Origin: JAAFIP01 sp031367325
Lineage (GTDB): Bacteria; Pseudomonadota; Gammaproteobacteria; Burkholderiales; Burkholderiaceae_C
Direction of reading: 5' to 3'
Length of the DNA: 64,000 nt
NCBI GenBank assembly: GCA_031367325.1
Contig: JANLPQ010000034.1
Location: 1 to 64,000, forward strand
Below, piece after piece: positions 49,445 to 57,804 of this stretch (the stretch's first letter is position 1; each line of letters begins with the position of its first letter). A program made the translations under genes and the position numbers. Below the pieces are notes generated by a model. That model worked only from the letters and a program-made list of their open reading frames with translations. It was not told the DNA's origin and ran no database searches.

Positions 49445-50734
49445 ATGGCAATCGTAGAAGTTAAAGTCCCTCAACTGTCTGAATCTGTGGCCGAAGCCAC
49501 TATGTTGACCTGGAAAAAGAAAGCTGGTGACGCTGTCGCTATTGACGAAATATTGATCGAGATTGAGACCGACAAAGTCGTGCTCGAAGTACCCGCGCCC
49601 AGTGCTGGTGTGTTGGCTGAAATTTTGGTGGCTGATGGTGGCACGGTAGTGGCGGAGCAATTGATTGCGCGCATTGACACGGCAGCTACCGCAGGTGCCG
49701 CTAAGGCTACGGCTGCGCCTGCTGCCGCCGTGGCATCTTCAGCGCCTGTGGCCGCCGCACCTGCACCTGTTGCAACAGGTGGCGCTATGGCTGGTGTAGC
49801 TATGCCTGCCGCTGCCAAGATCATGGCAGACAACAGCTTGGCTGCAGGTTCTGTCGCAGGTAGTGGCAAAGATGGCCGTGTGACAAAGGGTGACGTGCTA
49901 GCTGTTGTAGCCAGTGCCGCTACAACTTCCGTAGCTGCTCAAGCAGGTTCTACAGCCTCAGCGAGCACTATTCCTACAGGAATTCCTACCAAAGTATTGC
50001 CACAAGTGGCAGCGCCTGCTGTTGACCTAGGCGAGCGCCCCGAGCAGCGCGTACCCATGAGCCGCCTGCGCGCCCGAGTGGCCGAGCGCTTGCTGCAATC
50101 GCAATCTACCAACGCGATATTGACCACGTTCAACGAAGTCAACATGGCCCCGGTGATCGACATGCGCAAGCGCTTTCAAGAGAAGTTTGAGAAAGACCAC
50201 GGCGTGAAGCTCGGCTTTATGAGCTTCTTTGTCAAAGCCGCAGTGCATGCGCTCAAGAAATTCCCCGTGCTCAACGCCTCAGTCGACGGTAACGACATCG
50301 TCTACCACGGCTACTTTGACATCGGCATCGCCGTAGGCAGCCCGCGCGGCTTGGTAGTGCCCATCTTGCGCAACGCTGACCAGATGAGCTTTGCCGACAT
50401 CGAGAAAAAGATTGCAGAGTTTGGCCAAAAAGCCAAAGACGGCAAGCTAGGCATCGAAGATATGACCGGCGGCACCTTCTCCATTAGTAACGGCGGCACA
50501 TTCGGCTCGATGATGTCCACCCCCATCATCAACCCACCACAGTCTGCCATCCTCGGGGTACACGCCACCAAAGACCGCGCCATGGTCGAAGGCGGCGTAG
50601 TGGTAGTGCGCCCCATGAACTACTTCGCCATGAGCTACGACCACCGCATTATTGACGGTCGTGAGGCGGTGTTGGGATTGGTGGCGATGAAAGAAGCGTT
50701 GGAAGATCCAGCGCGTTTATTGTTTGATATTTAA
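49445..50734 (+). CDS. odhB: Dihydrolipoamide succinyltransferase (E2) with repeat-derived linker
   Basis: 429 residues. The lipoyl domain at 1-78 carries the lipoylated Lys in EIETDKVVLEV (about 43). An Ala/Pro linker, the E3-binding domain (AAKIMADNSLAAGSVAGSGK, RVTKGDVLAV, about 120-160), a second linker (about 160-200) and the catalytic domain follow. The last has MSRLRARVAERLLQSQSTNA, MSTPIINPPQSAILGVH and the active-site SYDHRIIDGREAV. Residues 163-172 (VAAQAGSTAS) are encoded by an inverted copy of the dispersed repeat. AAGGA RBS. Confidence 0.97.
   Translation: MAIVEVKVPQLSESVAEATMLTWKKKAGDAVAIDEILIEIETDKVVLEVPAPSAGVLAEILVADGGTVVAEQLIARIDTAATAGAAKATAAPAAAVASSAPVAAAPAPVATGGAMAGVAMPAAAKIMADNSLAAGSVAGSGKDGRVTKGDVLAVVASAATTSVAAQAGSTASASTIPTGIPTKVLPQVAAPAVDLGERPEQRVPMSRLRARVAERLLQSQSTNAILTTFNEVNMAPVIDMRKRFQEKFEKDHGVKLGFMSFFVKAAVHALKKFPVLNASVDGNDIVYHGYFDIGIAVGSPRGLVVPILRNADQMSFADIEKKIAEFGQKAKDGKLGIEDMTGGTFSISNGGTFGSMMSTPIINPPQSAILGVHATKDRAMVEGGVVVVRPMNYFAMSYDHRIIDGREAVLGLVAMKEALEDPARLLFDI
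49931..49958. repeat. Inverted copy of dispersed repeat inside odhB
   Basis: GTAGCTGCTCAAGCAGGTTC then TACAGCCT matches the reverse complement of the intergenic repeat (ATAGCTGCTTGAGCAGGTTC TACGGCCT) at 24 of 28 positions. Two of the four differences turn the in-frame TGA into CAA (49940-49942), keeping odhB open. Confidence 0.8.
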
Positions 50735-50781
50735 CAAGTTAAAACTAAAAACTAATTTGAGAAACTTTAAGGAATTAATTT

Positions 50782-51342
50782 ATGTACAACACATCTAGAA
50801 TTTTATTTATTTTTTTCACTTTTGTTACGCTTACCGGCTGTACTTCAAGTCTCATTACTCAACAGAGACAAGAGCAAAGAGCTATTAATAAAAAGTTCTC
50901 CAAAGAATACTATGACTCTGAAACTAAAAAAGAGCCTGTTGCTACCCTTATATTTGACAGTAATTACTCTGGAGTAACTCGGTTTTATGTAAACGATAAA
51001 GAGGCATCGGATACTTGCAATGGTTTATTTCAGCGCGTTGATGGAGAAATCCGAAAAAAAGTTCCTTTTTCGCGTGATGTTGGTATTGACCCTATCAAAG
51101 TAAACACCGATCAACCTATTTCGCTGGCGACTAATATTGCTACAGATGGTTCGTGTGATCCACCAGCGCAGTCGTTTACGCCTATTACAGGGGCTAAATA
51201 TATAGCCAAGATGATATTTACTGATAGCTCTAGTCGAAGCAGCGCAGGTTCTTGTGGGTTGTTAATCATGCAGGTACTTTTTGACAACACTAACGTAGTC
51301 GTACCAACCAAAGCGCTGTCTAATTGCCAAGTTCAACAGTAA
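50782..51342 (+). CDS. Putative lipoprotein inserted in odh operon
   Basis: 186 residues with a lipoprotein signal: MYNTSRILFIFFTFVTLTGC, lipobox L-T-G-C. The mature part is polar with three Cys (SDTCNGLF, DGSCDPP, SSAGSCGLL) plus a terminal one (LSNCQVQQ). I recognise no family. The gene is clearly more AT-rich than its neighbours (TTTTATTTATTTTTTTCACT in its 5' part), with an AAGGA RBS. It lies 47 nt after odhB and 6 nt before lpd, so it is expressed with the TCA-cycle operon. The composition suggests acquisition by transfer. Confidence 0.75.
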   Translation: MYNTSRILFIFFTFVTLTGCTSSLITQQRQEQRAINKKFSKEYYDSETKKEPVATLIFDSNYSGVTRFYVNDKEASDTCNGLFQRVDGEIRKKVPFSRDVGIDPIKVNTDQPISLATNIATDGSCDPPAQSFTPITGAKYIAKMIFTDSSSRSSAGSCGLLIMQVLFDNTNVVVPTKALSNCQVQQ

Positions 51343-51348
51343 ATTCAT

Positions 51349-52800
51349 ATGTCTAAAAATTTCGATGTAATAGTTATCGGTGGCGGCCCAGGTGGCTATA
51401 TCGCTGCTATCCGCGCTGCGCAGCTGGGTTTTAACGTGGCTTGTATTGACGAGTGGAAAAACTCTAAAGGCGGGCCAGCTCCGGGCGGTACGTGTACCAA
51501 TGTGGGTTGCATTCCGTCCAAGGCTTTACTGCAAAGTTCAGAGCACTTTGAGCAGGCGGGACATCACTTTGCGGACCATGGTATTGGTTTGAAAGACTTG
51601 ACGATTGACATTGCCAAGATGCATGCGCGTAAAGACACGGTGATTACGCAAAACAATGATGGCGTTTTGTATTTATTTAAAAAGAACAAAGTTACCTTCT
51701 TCCACGGTCGCGGTGCTTTTGTGGCGGCTAAAGATGGTTTGTACGAAATCAACGTGGCCCTAGCCGCCAAAGATGCAGCAGCCGAGGTAATTACCGGCAA
51801 GCACATCATCGTGGCTACGGGCTCCAACGCGCGCGCTCTACCGGGTGCGCCGTTTGACGAAGAGACTATTTTGTCTAACGACGGTGCTTTGAAGATTCCG
51901 TCGGTGCCTAAAAAACTGGGCGTGATTGGCTCGGGTGTGATTGGCCTAGAGATGGGTTCGGTATGGCGTCGTTTAGGTTCTGACGTGACGATTTTGGAAG
52001 GGTTGCCTACCTTTCTTGGCGCTATTGATGAGCAGATTGCCAAAGAAGCCAAGAAGGCTTTTGACAAACAAGGCTTGAAAATTGAGCTGGGCGTGAAGGT
52101 CGGCGAGATCAAAAGCACCAAAAAAGGCGTGAACACCAACGTGAATGTGGCCTACACCAACTCCAAAGGCGAAGCTGTGAGCTTGGACGTAGACAAACTG
52201 ATCATTTCGATTGGCCGTACCGCTAATACCATTGGCTTGGGTGCTGACGCCATTGGCCTGAAGCTGGACGAGCGCGGTATGGTGGTAGTGGACGATCACT
52301 GCAAAACCAACCTGCCCAATGTATGGGCAGTAGGCGACGTGGTGCGCGGCCCGATGCTAGCGCACAAGGCTGAGGAAGAAGGCGTGGCCGTGGCAGAGCG
52401 CATTGCAGGGCAGCATGGACACGTTAACTTTAACACCGTGCCGTGGGTGATCTACACCGCGCCAGAAATTGCGTGGGTGGGCCAAAACGAGCAAGAGCTT
52501 AAAGCTGAAGGCCGCGCGTACAAAACGGGCAGCTTCCCCTTCATGGCCAACGGCCGTGCGCGGGCTATGGGGGACACGACGGGTATGGTCAAGATGATCT
52601 CGGACGCTAAGACAGACGAAATCTTGGGTGTGCATATCGTCGGACCGTTTGCCAGTGAGCTGATTGCCGAGGCTGTGGTGGCTATGGAGTTTCGCGCGTC
52701 AAGCGAAGACATTGCCCGTATTTGCCATGCGCATCCTTCGTTGAGCGAAGCTACGAAAGAGGCGGCTTTGGCAGTGGATAAGCGGACTTTGAATTTCTAA
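51349..52800 (+). CDS. lpdA: Dihydrolipoyl dehydrogenase (E3)
   Basis: 483 residues. FAD motif VIVIGGGPGGYIAAIRAAQL, redox disulfide GGTCTNVGCIPSKALL, NAD motif LGVIGSGVIGLEMGSVWRRL, second FAD site NVWAVGDVVRGPMLAHKAEE, and the C-terminal His-Glu pair of the family in CHAHPSLSEATKEAAL. It reoxidises dihydrolipoamide on E2 with NAD. Third enzyme of the odh operon, beginning just after the inserted lipoprotein gene. Confidence 0.98.
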   Translation: MSKNFDVIVIGGGPGGYIAAIRAAQLGFNVACIDEWKNSKGGPAPGGTCTNVGCIPSKALLQSSEHFEQAGHHFADHGIGLKDLTIDIAKMHARKDTVITQNNDGVLYLFKKNKVTFFHGRGAFVAAKDGLYEINVALAAKDAAAEVITGKHIIVATGSNARALPGAPFDEETILSNDGALKIPSVPKKLGVIGSGVIGLEMGSVWRRLGSDVTILEGLPTFLGAIDEQIAKEAKKAFDKQGLKIELGVKVGEIKSTKKGVNTNVNVAYTNSKGEAVSLDVDKLIISIGRTANTIGLGADAIGLKLDERGMVVVDDHCKTNLPNVWAVGDVVRGPMLAHKAEEEGVAVAERIAGQHGHVNFNTVPWVIYTAPEIAWVGQNEQELKAEGRAYKTGSFPFMANGRARAMGDTTGMVKMISDAKTDEILGVHIVGPFASELIAEAVVAMEFRASSEDIARICHAHPSLSEATKEAALAVDKRTLNF

Positions 52801-52827
52801 AATTTTAATACCGAACTTCCGAATTGC

Positions 52828-53004
52828 CGGACGCGAAGGGCGCTAAGGTTACGCGAAGGACGCGAAAGAAAACCAAAGCAGATTTAAAAGTAAAGATCAA
52901 AACTAAATCGCAAATCTTTATTAATTATTGTACTTTCTTGTTTTATTTTTTCTTCTTTCGCGTCCTTCGCGTCCTTCGCGTAACCTTAGCGCTCTTCGCG
53001 TCCG
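52828..53004. repeat. Large inverted repeat of CGCGAAGGA units, copy 2
   Basis: The left arm from 52829 (GGACGCGAAGGGCGCTAAGG and TTACGCGAAGGACGCGAAAG) pairs with the right arm ending 53003 (CGCGTAACCTTAGCGCTCTT CGCGTCC). Pairing is almost perfect except that the right arm has one extra 9-nt unit (GACGCGAAG). The 80-nt loop is very AT-rich. It fills the lpd-zapE gap (52801-53038). The 72-codon frame across it is a by-product of the repeat. Confidence 0.88.
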
Positions 53005-53038
53005 GTAGTCCGACCCCTGAAGCCCGAATTAAAACGCA

Positions 53039-54136
53039 ATGAGCGTCACCACCCAATACCAGCATGAGCTAGCCCAGCGCGGCTATACCAGCGACCCTGC
53101 GCAACTCAAAGCCGTTGAGGCGCTGGAAAATTGCGCGACAGAATGGGCGGACTACAAAGACCAGCGCTCGAACGTATTTAAAAAAATCATCAACCGGCCC
53201 GACATTCCCAAGGGGGTGTACATGTATGGCGGGGTAGGGCGGGGTAAAAGCTTTTTGATGGATTGCTTTTATAACGCGGTGCCGATTCAGCGTAAAACGC
53301 GTTTGCATTTTCATGAATTTATGCGCGAGGTGCACCGTGAGCTGGCTGATTTGCAAGGCACGGTAAACCCGCTGGACGAGCTGGGCAAGCGCATGGCCAA
53401 GCGCTACCGGCTGCTGTGCTTTGACGAATTTCATGTGGCCGACATTACCGACGCAATGATTTTGCACCGGCTACTGAACGCGCTTTTTGACAACGGTGTG
53501 GGTATGGTGACCACCAGCAACTTTCACCCCGATGCGCTGTACCCTGACGGCTTGCACCGCAGCCGCATTTTGCCCGCCATTGAGCTGCTCAAAGCGCAGA
53601 TGAACGTGATCAGCGTTGACAACGGCACTGACTACCGCCGCCGTACGATGGAAAAAGTAAAGCTCTACCACACGCCACTGGGCGTAGATGCCGATATCGA
53701 AATGGAGCTGGCTTTTAGCCAACTGGCCGAGAGCCGCGATGAAAACCCAGTGTTGTATATTGAAGCGCGGCATATCGAGGCCCAACGCAAGGCCGGCGGC
53801 ATTGTGTGGTTTGACTTTAAAACCCTGTGCGGTGGACCAAGGTCACAAAACGATTACCTGGAGATCGCTACACAGTTTCACACGGTGCTCCTCAGTGATG
53901 TGCCCGTGATGCCGCCTAATATGGCTTCAGAAGCGCGGCGGTTTACCTGGCTGATTGATGTGCTGTACGACAGGCGCGTCAAATTCATCATGTCGGCAGA
54001 AGCGCCACCAGAAGCGTTGTACACGGAGGGTCCTTTGGCGCATGAGTTTCCGCGCACCGTCTCCAGGCTGAACGAAATGCGCTCAAAGGAGTTTTTGGCT
54101 TTGGAGCGCCGCGATGTGGACACCACGTTGACATGA
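53039..54136 (+). CDS. zapE: Cell division ATPase ZapE (AFG1-like)
   Basis: 365 residues. Walker A GGVGRGKSFLMDCFY, then RLHFHEFMREVHRELADLQG, Walker B CFDEFHVADITDAMIL, sensor region GVGMVTTSNFHPDALYPDGL. These are hallmarks of the AFG1/ZapE family, which associates with FtsZ rings in E. coli. Its position after the odh operon recurs in related bacteria. The stop overlaps the next gene (ATGA at 54133). Confidence 0.95.
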   Translation: MSVTTQYQHELAQRGYTSDPAQLKAVEALENCATEWADYKDQRSNVFKKIINRPDIPKGVYMYGGVGRGKSFLMDCFYNAVPIQRKTRLHFHEFMREVHRELADLQGTVNPLDELGKRMAKRYRLLCFDEFHVADITDAMILHRLLNALFDNGVGMVTTSNFHPDALYPDGLHRSRILPAIELLKAQMNVISVDNGTDYRRRTMEKVKLYHTPLGVDADIEMELAFSQLAESRDENPVLYIEARHIEAQRKAGGIVWFDFKTLCGGPRSQNDYLEIATQFHTVLLSDVPVMPPNMASEARRFTWLIDVLYDRRVKFIMSAEAPPEALYTEGPLAHEFPRTVSRLNEMRSKEFLALERRDVDTTLT

Positions 54137-54753
54137 ATAAACTGTTTGTTTTAGTTATGCTGTTTGTCAGTTTCTCGGCGCGATCACAGCTGTCGAACGA
54201 CGCCGAGCGCGCGCGCATTAAAGATGAGCGTGCTGCGCTTGAAATTAGCTCTAGCCGAGAAGATGCGGCTTGTTACAAAAACTATTTGGTCAACAGGTGT
54301 TTGGGCGATGTCAAAGCCAGGCGAAGCGATGCATTGGCTGATTTGCGCCGCCAGGAAATCTCATTGAACGACCAAGAGCGCAAAGCCAAAGGCGCGGAAC
54401 AGGTGAAAAAAACCGAAGACAAAGAGTCGCCTGAAAAGCAACAGCAGGCGGTCGATAAACGAGGAGATGCTTTAAGAGACTTTGACGACCGGATGGCGCG
54501 TGACCAACAAAAAAATGCCAGCCGGGCAACGTCTGTAGCAAACGAGAAGAGCAAGTTGGCGGACTCCGCAACGCGCGCCAGGAATGCCCAAGACAAGCAA
54601 GCCAGTCGCACTGCCAAGCAGGCGGCGAGTGCTGCGGAAGTCAAAAAATACCAGCAACGGCTTGAAAAAGCGCAAGACCGGCAAGTCAGACTCGCCAAAG
54701 AAAAAGCCAGTCAGACCAAATCTTCAGCCGCCCCGCTGCCTGTGTCTAACTGA
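54133..54753 (+). CDS. Secreted coiled-coil protein of unknown function
   Basis: 206 residues. The signal peptide MNKLFVLVMLFVSFSARSQL is followed by an almost wholly charged Ala/Lys/Glu/Asp/Arg/Gln-rich chain (KKTEDKESPEKQQQAVDKRG, SRTAKQAASAAEVKKYQQRL) predicted to be long helix or coiled coil. Two Cys lie near 48 and 56 (AACYKNYLVNRCLG). I recognise no family with confidence. The start overlaps the zapE stop, so translation is probably coupled. It converges with the phosphatase gene. Confidence 0.75.
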   Translation: MNKLFVLVMLFVSFSARSQLSNDAERARIKDERAALEISSSREDAACYKNYLVNRCLGDVKARRSDALADLRRQEISLNDQERKAKGAEQVKKTEDKESPEKQQQAVDKRGDALRDFDDRMARDQQKNASRATSVANEKSKLADSATRARNAQDKQASRTAKQAASAAEVKKYQQRLEKAQDRQVRLAKEKASQTKSSAAPLPVSN

Positions 54754-54759
54754 GACCGC

Positions 54760-55518
54760 TTAGTCCAGCGGTTCAAGCTTAACGATGACTAGCGACAAGT
54801 TGTCGCCGCCCCCTCGAGCTCTGGACCTGGCTTTTTGAATCAAAAACTCTGTGGCTTCGCGAGGCGACAACATCGACAGAGCAGAACCCATTTCAGCCGG
54901 GCTGAAATAATGCCAGACCCCGTCACTGCAGGCTATCAGCACGTCTTCTGGGGCCAACATGGGAATTAAGTGATGGGCGACAGGCGGCGCTTCTTCCGTA
55001 CCCAGGCATCCGATCAATATGTTGGCCTGTGGATGCACGTTGGCCTCTTCGTCGGTTATTTCGCCTTTGTCGACCAGTGTCTGTACGTAAGAATGGTCCG
55101 TCGTGTGCCGCACCATTTTGTTGCCACGAAAATGGTAAATGCGCGAATCGCCCGTGTGCACCCAGTGGCAGTCGCCGCCTGGATTGATTAAAAAAGCTGC
55201 CAAGGTGCTGTGCGGCTCCTGCTCGGAGGAAATCGCAGTTAGCTTAATAACAATATGCGCCTCTTCAACCATTTGCTTGAGCATTGCGGGCGCATCATCT
55301 GTGGCCGGGTCATAGCGCTCAAAAAGCTGCTTGGCGGTCATCATGACTTGGTCTGATGCCTTGCGTCCGCCGCTGCGTCCACCCATACCGTCAGCCACAA
55401 TGCCGAGCAAACAGCCCGGCACGCGCGCGTGGGTGATCAGGCTGACTTGGTCTTGCTGATAGTCACGGTCGCCTTTGTGTATGCCGGTTGATGCGGTGAT
55501 GCGGTAGCCTTTTGACAT
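54760..55518 (-). CDS. PP2C-type protein serine/threonine phosphatase
   Basis: 252 residues from MSKGYRITASTGIHKGDRDY; the upstream part of the ORF starts only at TTG and was dropped. Metal-binding motifs of the PPM family are present: GDRDYQQDQV, GIVADGMGGRSGG, HWVHTGDSRIYHFRGNKMVR, LIACSDGVWHYFS, and GGGDNLSLVIV. It likely dephosphorylates Ser/Thr kinase targets or a signalling partner. No kinase or FHA gene is beside it in this window. Confidence 0.9.
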   Translation of the reverse strand: MSKGYRITASTGIHKGDRDYQQDQVSLITHARVPGCLLGIVADGMGGRSGGRKASDQVMMTAKQLFERYDPATDDAPAMLKQMVEEAHIVIKLTAISSEQEPHSTLAAFLINPGGDCHWVHTGDSRIYHFRGNKMVRHTTDHSYVQTLVDKGEITDEEANVHPQANILIGCLGTEEAPPVAHHLIPMLAPEDVLIACSDGVWHYFSPAEMGSALSMLSPREATEFLIQKARSRARGGGDNLSLVIVKLEPLD

Positions 55519-55603
55519 CTTGAAGCTCTTGTGAATTTTGTGATGTGAAGAGTGTTGCAAACCCCTTTATTATCAGAGCAACCTGCACGCTCTAACAATT
55601 ACT

Positions 55604-55807
55604 TTGGATCTGAACCTACATTCCCCCGCAAGAAGGCTGATTGACCTCAAAATCGAGCATGCCGACTTAAATGCGCTTGTTGACATCGCCGCGACTGCTG
55701 TGCCTGTCGATGAGTTGATGCTGCGGCGTCTTAAAAAGCGCAGATTGGCCTTACGAGACCAAATCTTTCAGCTTGAAATTTCACTTGACCCCCCTGAGCC
55801 TGCCTGA
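55604..55807 (+). CDS. YdcH-like (DUF465) small protein
   Basis: 67 residues, helical hairpin pattern of the DUF465 family: RRLIDLKIEHADLNALVDIA and DELMLRRLKKRRLALRDQIF. The only plausible start is TTG at 55604, with a weak RBS, so the N-terminus is uncertain. Its TGA overlaps the helicase start (TGATG at 55805-55809), a strong sign of translational coupling. Function of the family is unknown. Confidence 0.75.
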   Translation: MDLNLHSPARRLIDLKIEHADLNALVDIAATAVPVDELMLRRLKKRRLALRDQIFQLEISLDPPEPA

Positions 55808-57804
55808 TGAATTTGGCACTTGAAGTCCAGGCGGCTTTTGCGGAAGGCGGCGTACTGTCTCGCGCCGCAGACCATTTTGTTGCTCGCGACGGTCAAACCG
55901 CTATGGCGCTGGCCGTGGCGCACGCTATTGACCATGCCGAAGCGCTGGTGGTAGAGGCCAGCACTGGCGTAGGTAAAACTTTTTCTTACCTTGTCCCGGC
56001 ATTGCTGAGTGGTGAACGGGTGCTGGTGTCAACCGCGACCAAGGCTTTGCAGGATCAGTTATTTGGCCGCGACCTGCCCCGGCTGGTTCAGGCTTTGGGT
56101 GTGCCTGTTAGCACGGCGCTGCTCAAGGGGCGCGCTAGCTACGTCTGCCTGCACCGAGTAGGGTTAGCGCGGCAAGATGCCAGCATGACCGATAGATCAG
56201 TCCTACGCTCACTCGCCAAAATTGAGCAATGGGCGCAGATCACCAAGGCGGGTGATTTGGCAGAACTTCCCGGGCTGGACGAACGCTCCCCGTTGATACC
56301 TTTGGTGACTTCAACTCGCGAAAACTGCTTAGGCTCGCAATGCCCACAATTCAAAAGCTGCCACGTTAATTTGGCTCGGCGAGAGGCCATGGCTGCTGAC
56401 ATCGTAGTCATTAACCACCATCTTTTCTTTGCAGATTTAGCGGTGCGTGAATCGGGCATGGCTGAGTTGCTGCCGACCGCACGCATTGTGATTTTTGACG
56501 AGGCGCACCAACTCAACGAAACTGGCGTGCAGTTTTTGGGCAAACACCTTACTACCGCTCAGCTGCTTGATTTTTGTCGCGATATGTTGGGCGCGGGTTT
56601 GCAATTGGCACGCGGGTTGGTGGATTGGCAACACATTGTGGGCGGCTGCGAGTACGCTGCCAGAGAACTCCGACTGTGCGCAGCCCAATGCCATCCTGGC
56701 ACCAAATTGCGTTGGACCAACCCTGCTCCTGAAACTCTTGAAACCGATGCGTGGATCGACGCTCTGAAAGCGTTGTCCGAAGCCCTAACGGCTGCCTGTG
56801 CTGCGCTTGATACGGTTAGTGAAATTTCTCCTGATTTCGTTCGACTGCGTGAACGAGCTGTATTGCTGGCCGACAACACAGTCAGTTTTTTGAACCCCGG
56901 CAAGCAAGGCTGCGTGCGCTGGGTTGACGTCAGCAAGCAACTGCGCCTGAGTGAGTCGCCCTTGACGATTGCCGAGGCGGTAAAAACCAGATTGCTGTGC
57001 ACGTCCAAAGAGTCTGCAAAAACATGGATTTTCACATCAGCGACTTTGGGCGAAGACGACACCTTGAGCTGGTTCACGCAGCCGTGTGGCTTAGAGGACG
57101 CACGCGTTTTGCGGGTCGGCAGCCCATTTGACTATGCACTGCAAGCAGCGCTTTACATTCCGCAAGACTTTCCTAAACCTGCTGATCCCGGACACCTTGC
57201 GCAGGTGGCGAAATCAACGGCTTTGTGGGCCCGCAAACTAGGCGGCCGCACCATGGTGCTGACTACGACCTTAAAGGCCATGAGATTGATCGGCGAGATG
57301 CTTGCTTCAGATTTTGAAAGATCTGGCGATCTGGAGGTGTTGGTGCAAGGGGCCATGCCCAAACGCGTTTTAATAGAGCGTTTCCGGCGAGGGGGTTCGG
57401 CTGGCGAGTCTGGCTGCGTCTTGGTGGCATCTGCCTCCTTTTGGGAAGGAATTGACATTCCTGGTGACTCACTGCAACTGGTCGTCATCGACAAACTGCC
57501 TTTCCCGCCGCCCAGCGACCCGATGGCAGAGGCTCGATCCAAAGCTCTGGAAGTGCAAGGCCTCAACCCCTTCAATGACTATTTTTTGCCAGAAACGGCA
57601 ATAGCTTTAAAGCAAGGCGCTGGCCGTTTGATACGCCGTGAGACCGACGAGGGTGTGTTGGTGGTCTGCGACGGCAGGCTGACAAGCATGGGCTACGGTA
57701 AGCGTTTGATACGCGCGTTACCTGCCATGAAGCGCCTGAACTCAAACTTTGAGCTGCTCGATCAACTTACCAAAGTTGGTACCAGGGCCGATTCGCTTTC
57801 CTAA
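55807..57804 (+). CDS. DinG/YoaA-family ATP-dependent DNA helicase
   Basis: 665 residues, XPD-like superfamily 2 helicase. Q/I region VARDGQTAMALAVAHAI, Walker A VEASTGVGKTFSYLVPALL, Fe-S domain Cys in SYVCLHRVG and NCLGSQCPQFKSCHVN (four candidate ligands), DEAH box IVIFDEAHQLNE, and C-terminal motifs ASASFWEGIDIPGDSLQLVV and KQGAGRLIRRETDEGVLVV. Such enzymes unwind 5'-tailed DNA and resolve R-loops or replication blocks. The C-terminal codons overlap the convergent bamD gene by 38 bp. Confidence 0.93.
   Translation: MNLALEVQAAFAEGGVLSRAADHFVARDGQTAMALAVAHAIDHAEALVVEASTGVGKTFSYLVPALLSGERVLVSTATKALQDQLFGRDLPRLVQALGVPVSTALLKGRASYVCLHRVGLARQDASMTDRSVLRSLAKIEQWAQITKAGDLAELPGLDERSPLIPLVTSTRENCLGSQCPQFKSCHVNLARREAMAADIVVINHHLFFADLAVRESGMAELLPTARIVIFDEAHQLNETGVQFLGKHLTTAQLLDFCRDMLGAGLQLARGLVDWQHIVGGCEYAARELRLCAAQCHPGTKLRWTNPAPETLETDAWIDALKALSEALTAACAALDTVSEISPDFVRLRERAVLLADNTVSFLNPGKQGCVRWVDVSKQLRLSESPLTIAEAVKTRLLCTSKESAKTWIFTSATLGEDDTLSWFTQPCGLEDARVLRVGSPFDYALQAALYIPQDFPKPADPGHLAQVAKSTALWARKLGGRTMVLTTTLKAMRLIGEMLASDFERSGDLEVLVQGAMPKRVLIERFRRGGSAGESGCVLVASASFWEGIDIPGDSLQLVVIDKLPFPPPSDPMAEARSKALEVQGLNPFNDYFLPETAIALKQGAGRLIRRETDEGVLVVCDGRLTSMGYGKRLIRALPAMKRLNSNFELLDQLTKVGTRADSLS

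Noticed and set aside
52824..53042. 72-codon open frame after lpd with a hydrophobic centre
   Set aside because: It is read through the CGCGAAGGA inverted repeat and its AT-rich loop. The Lys/Arg and Phe runs are by-products of the repeat.
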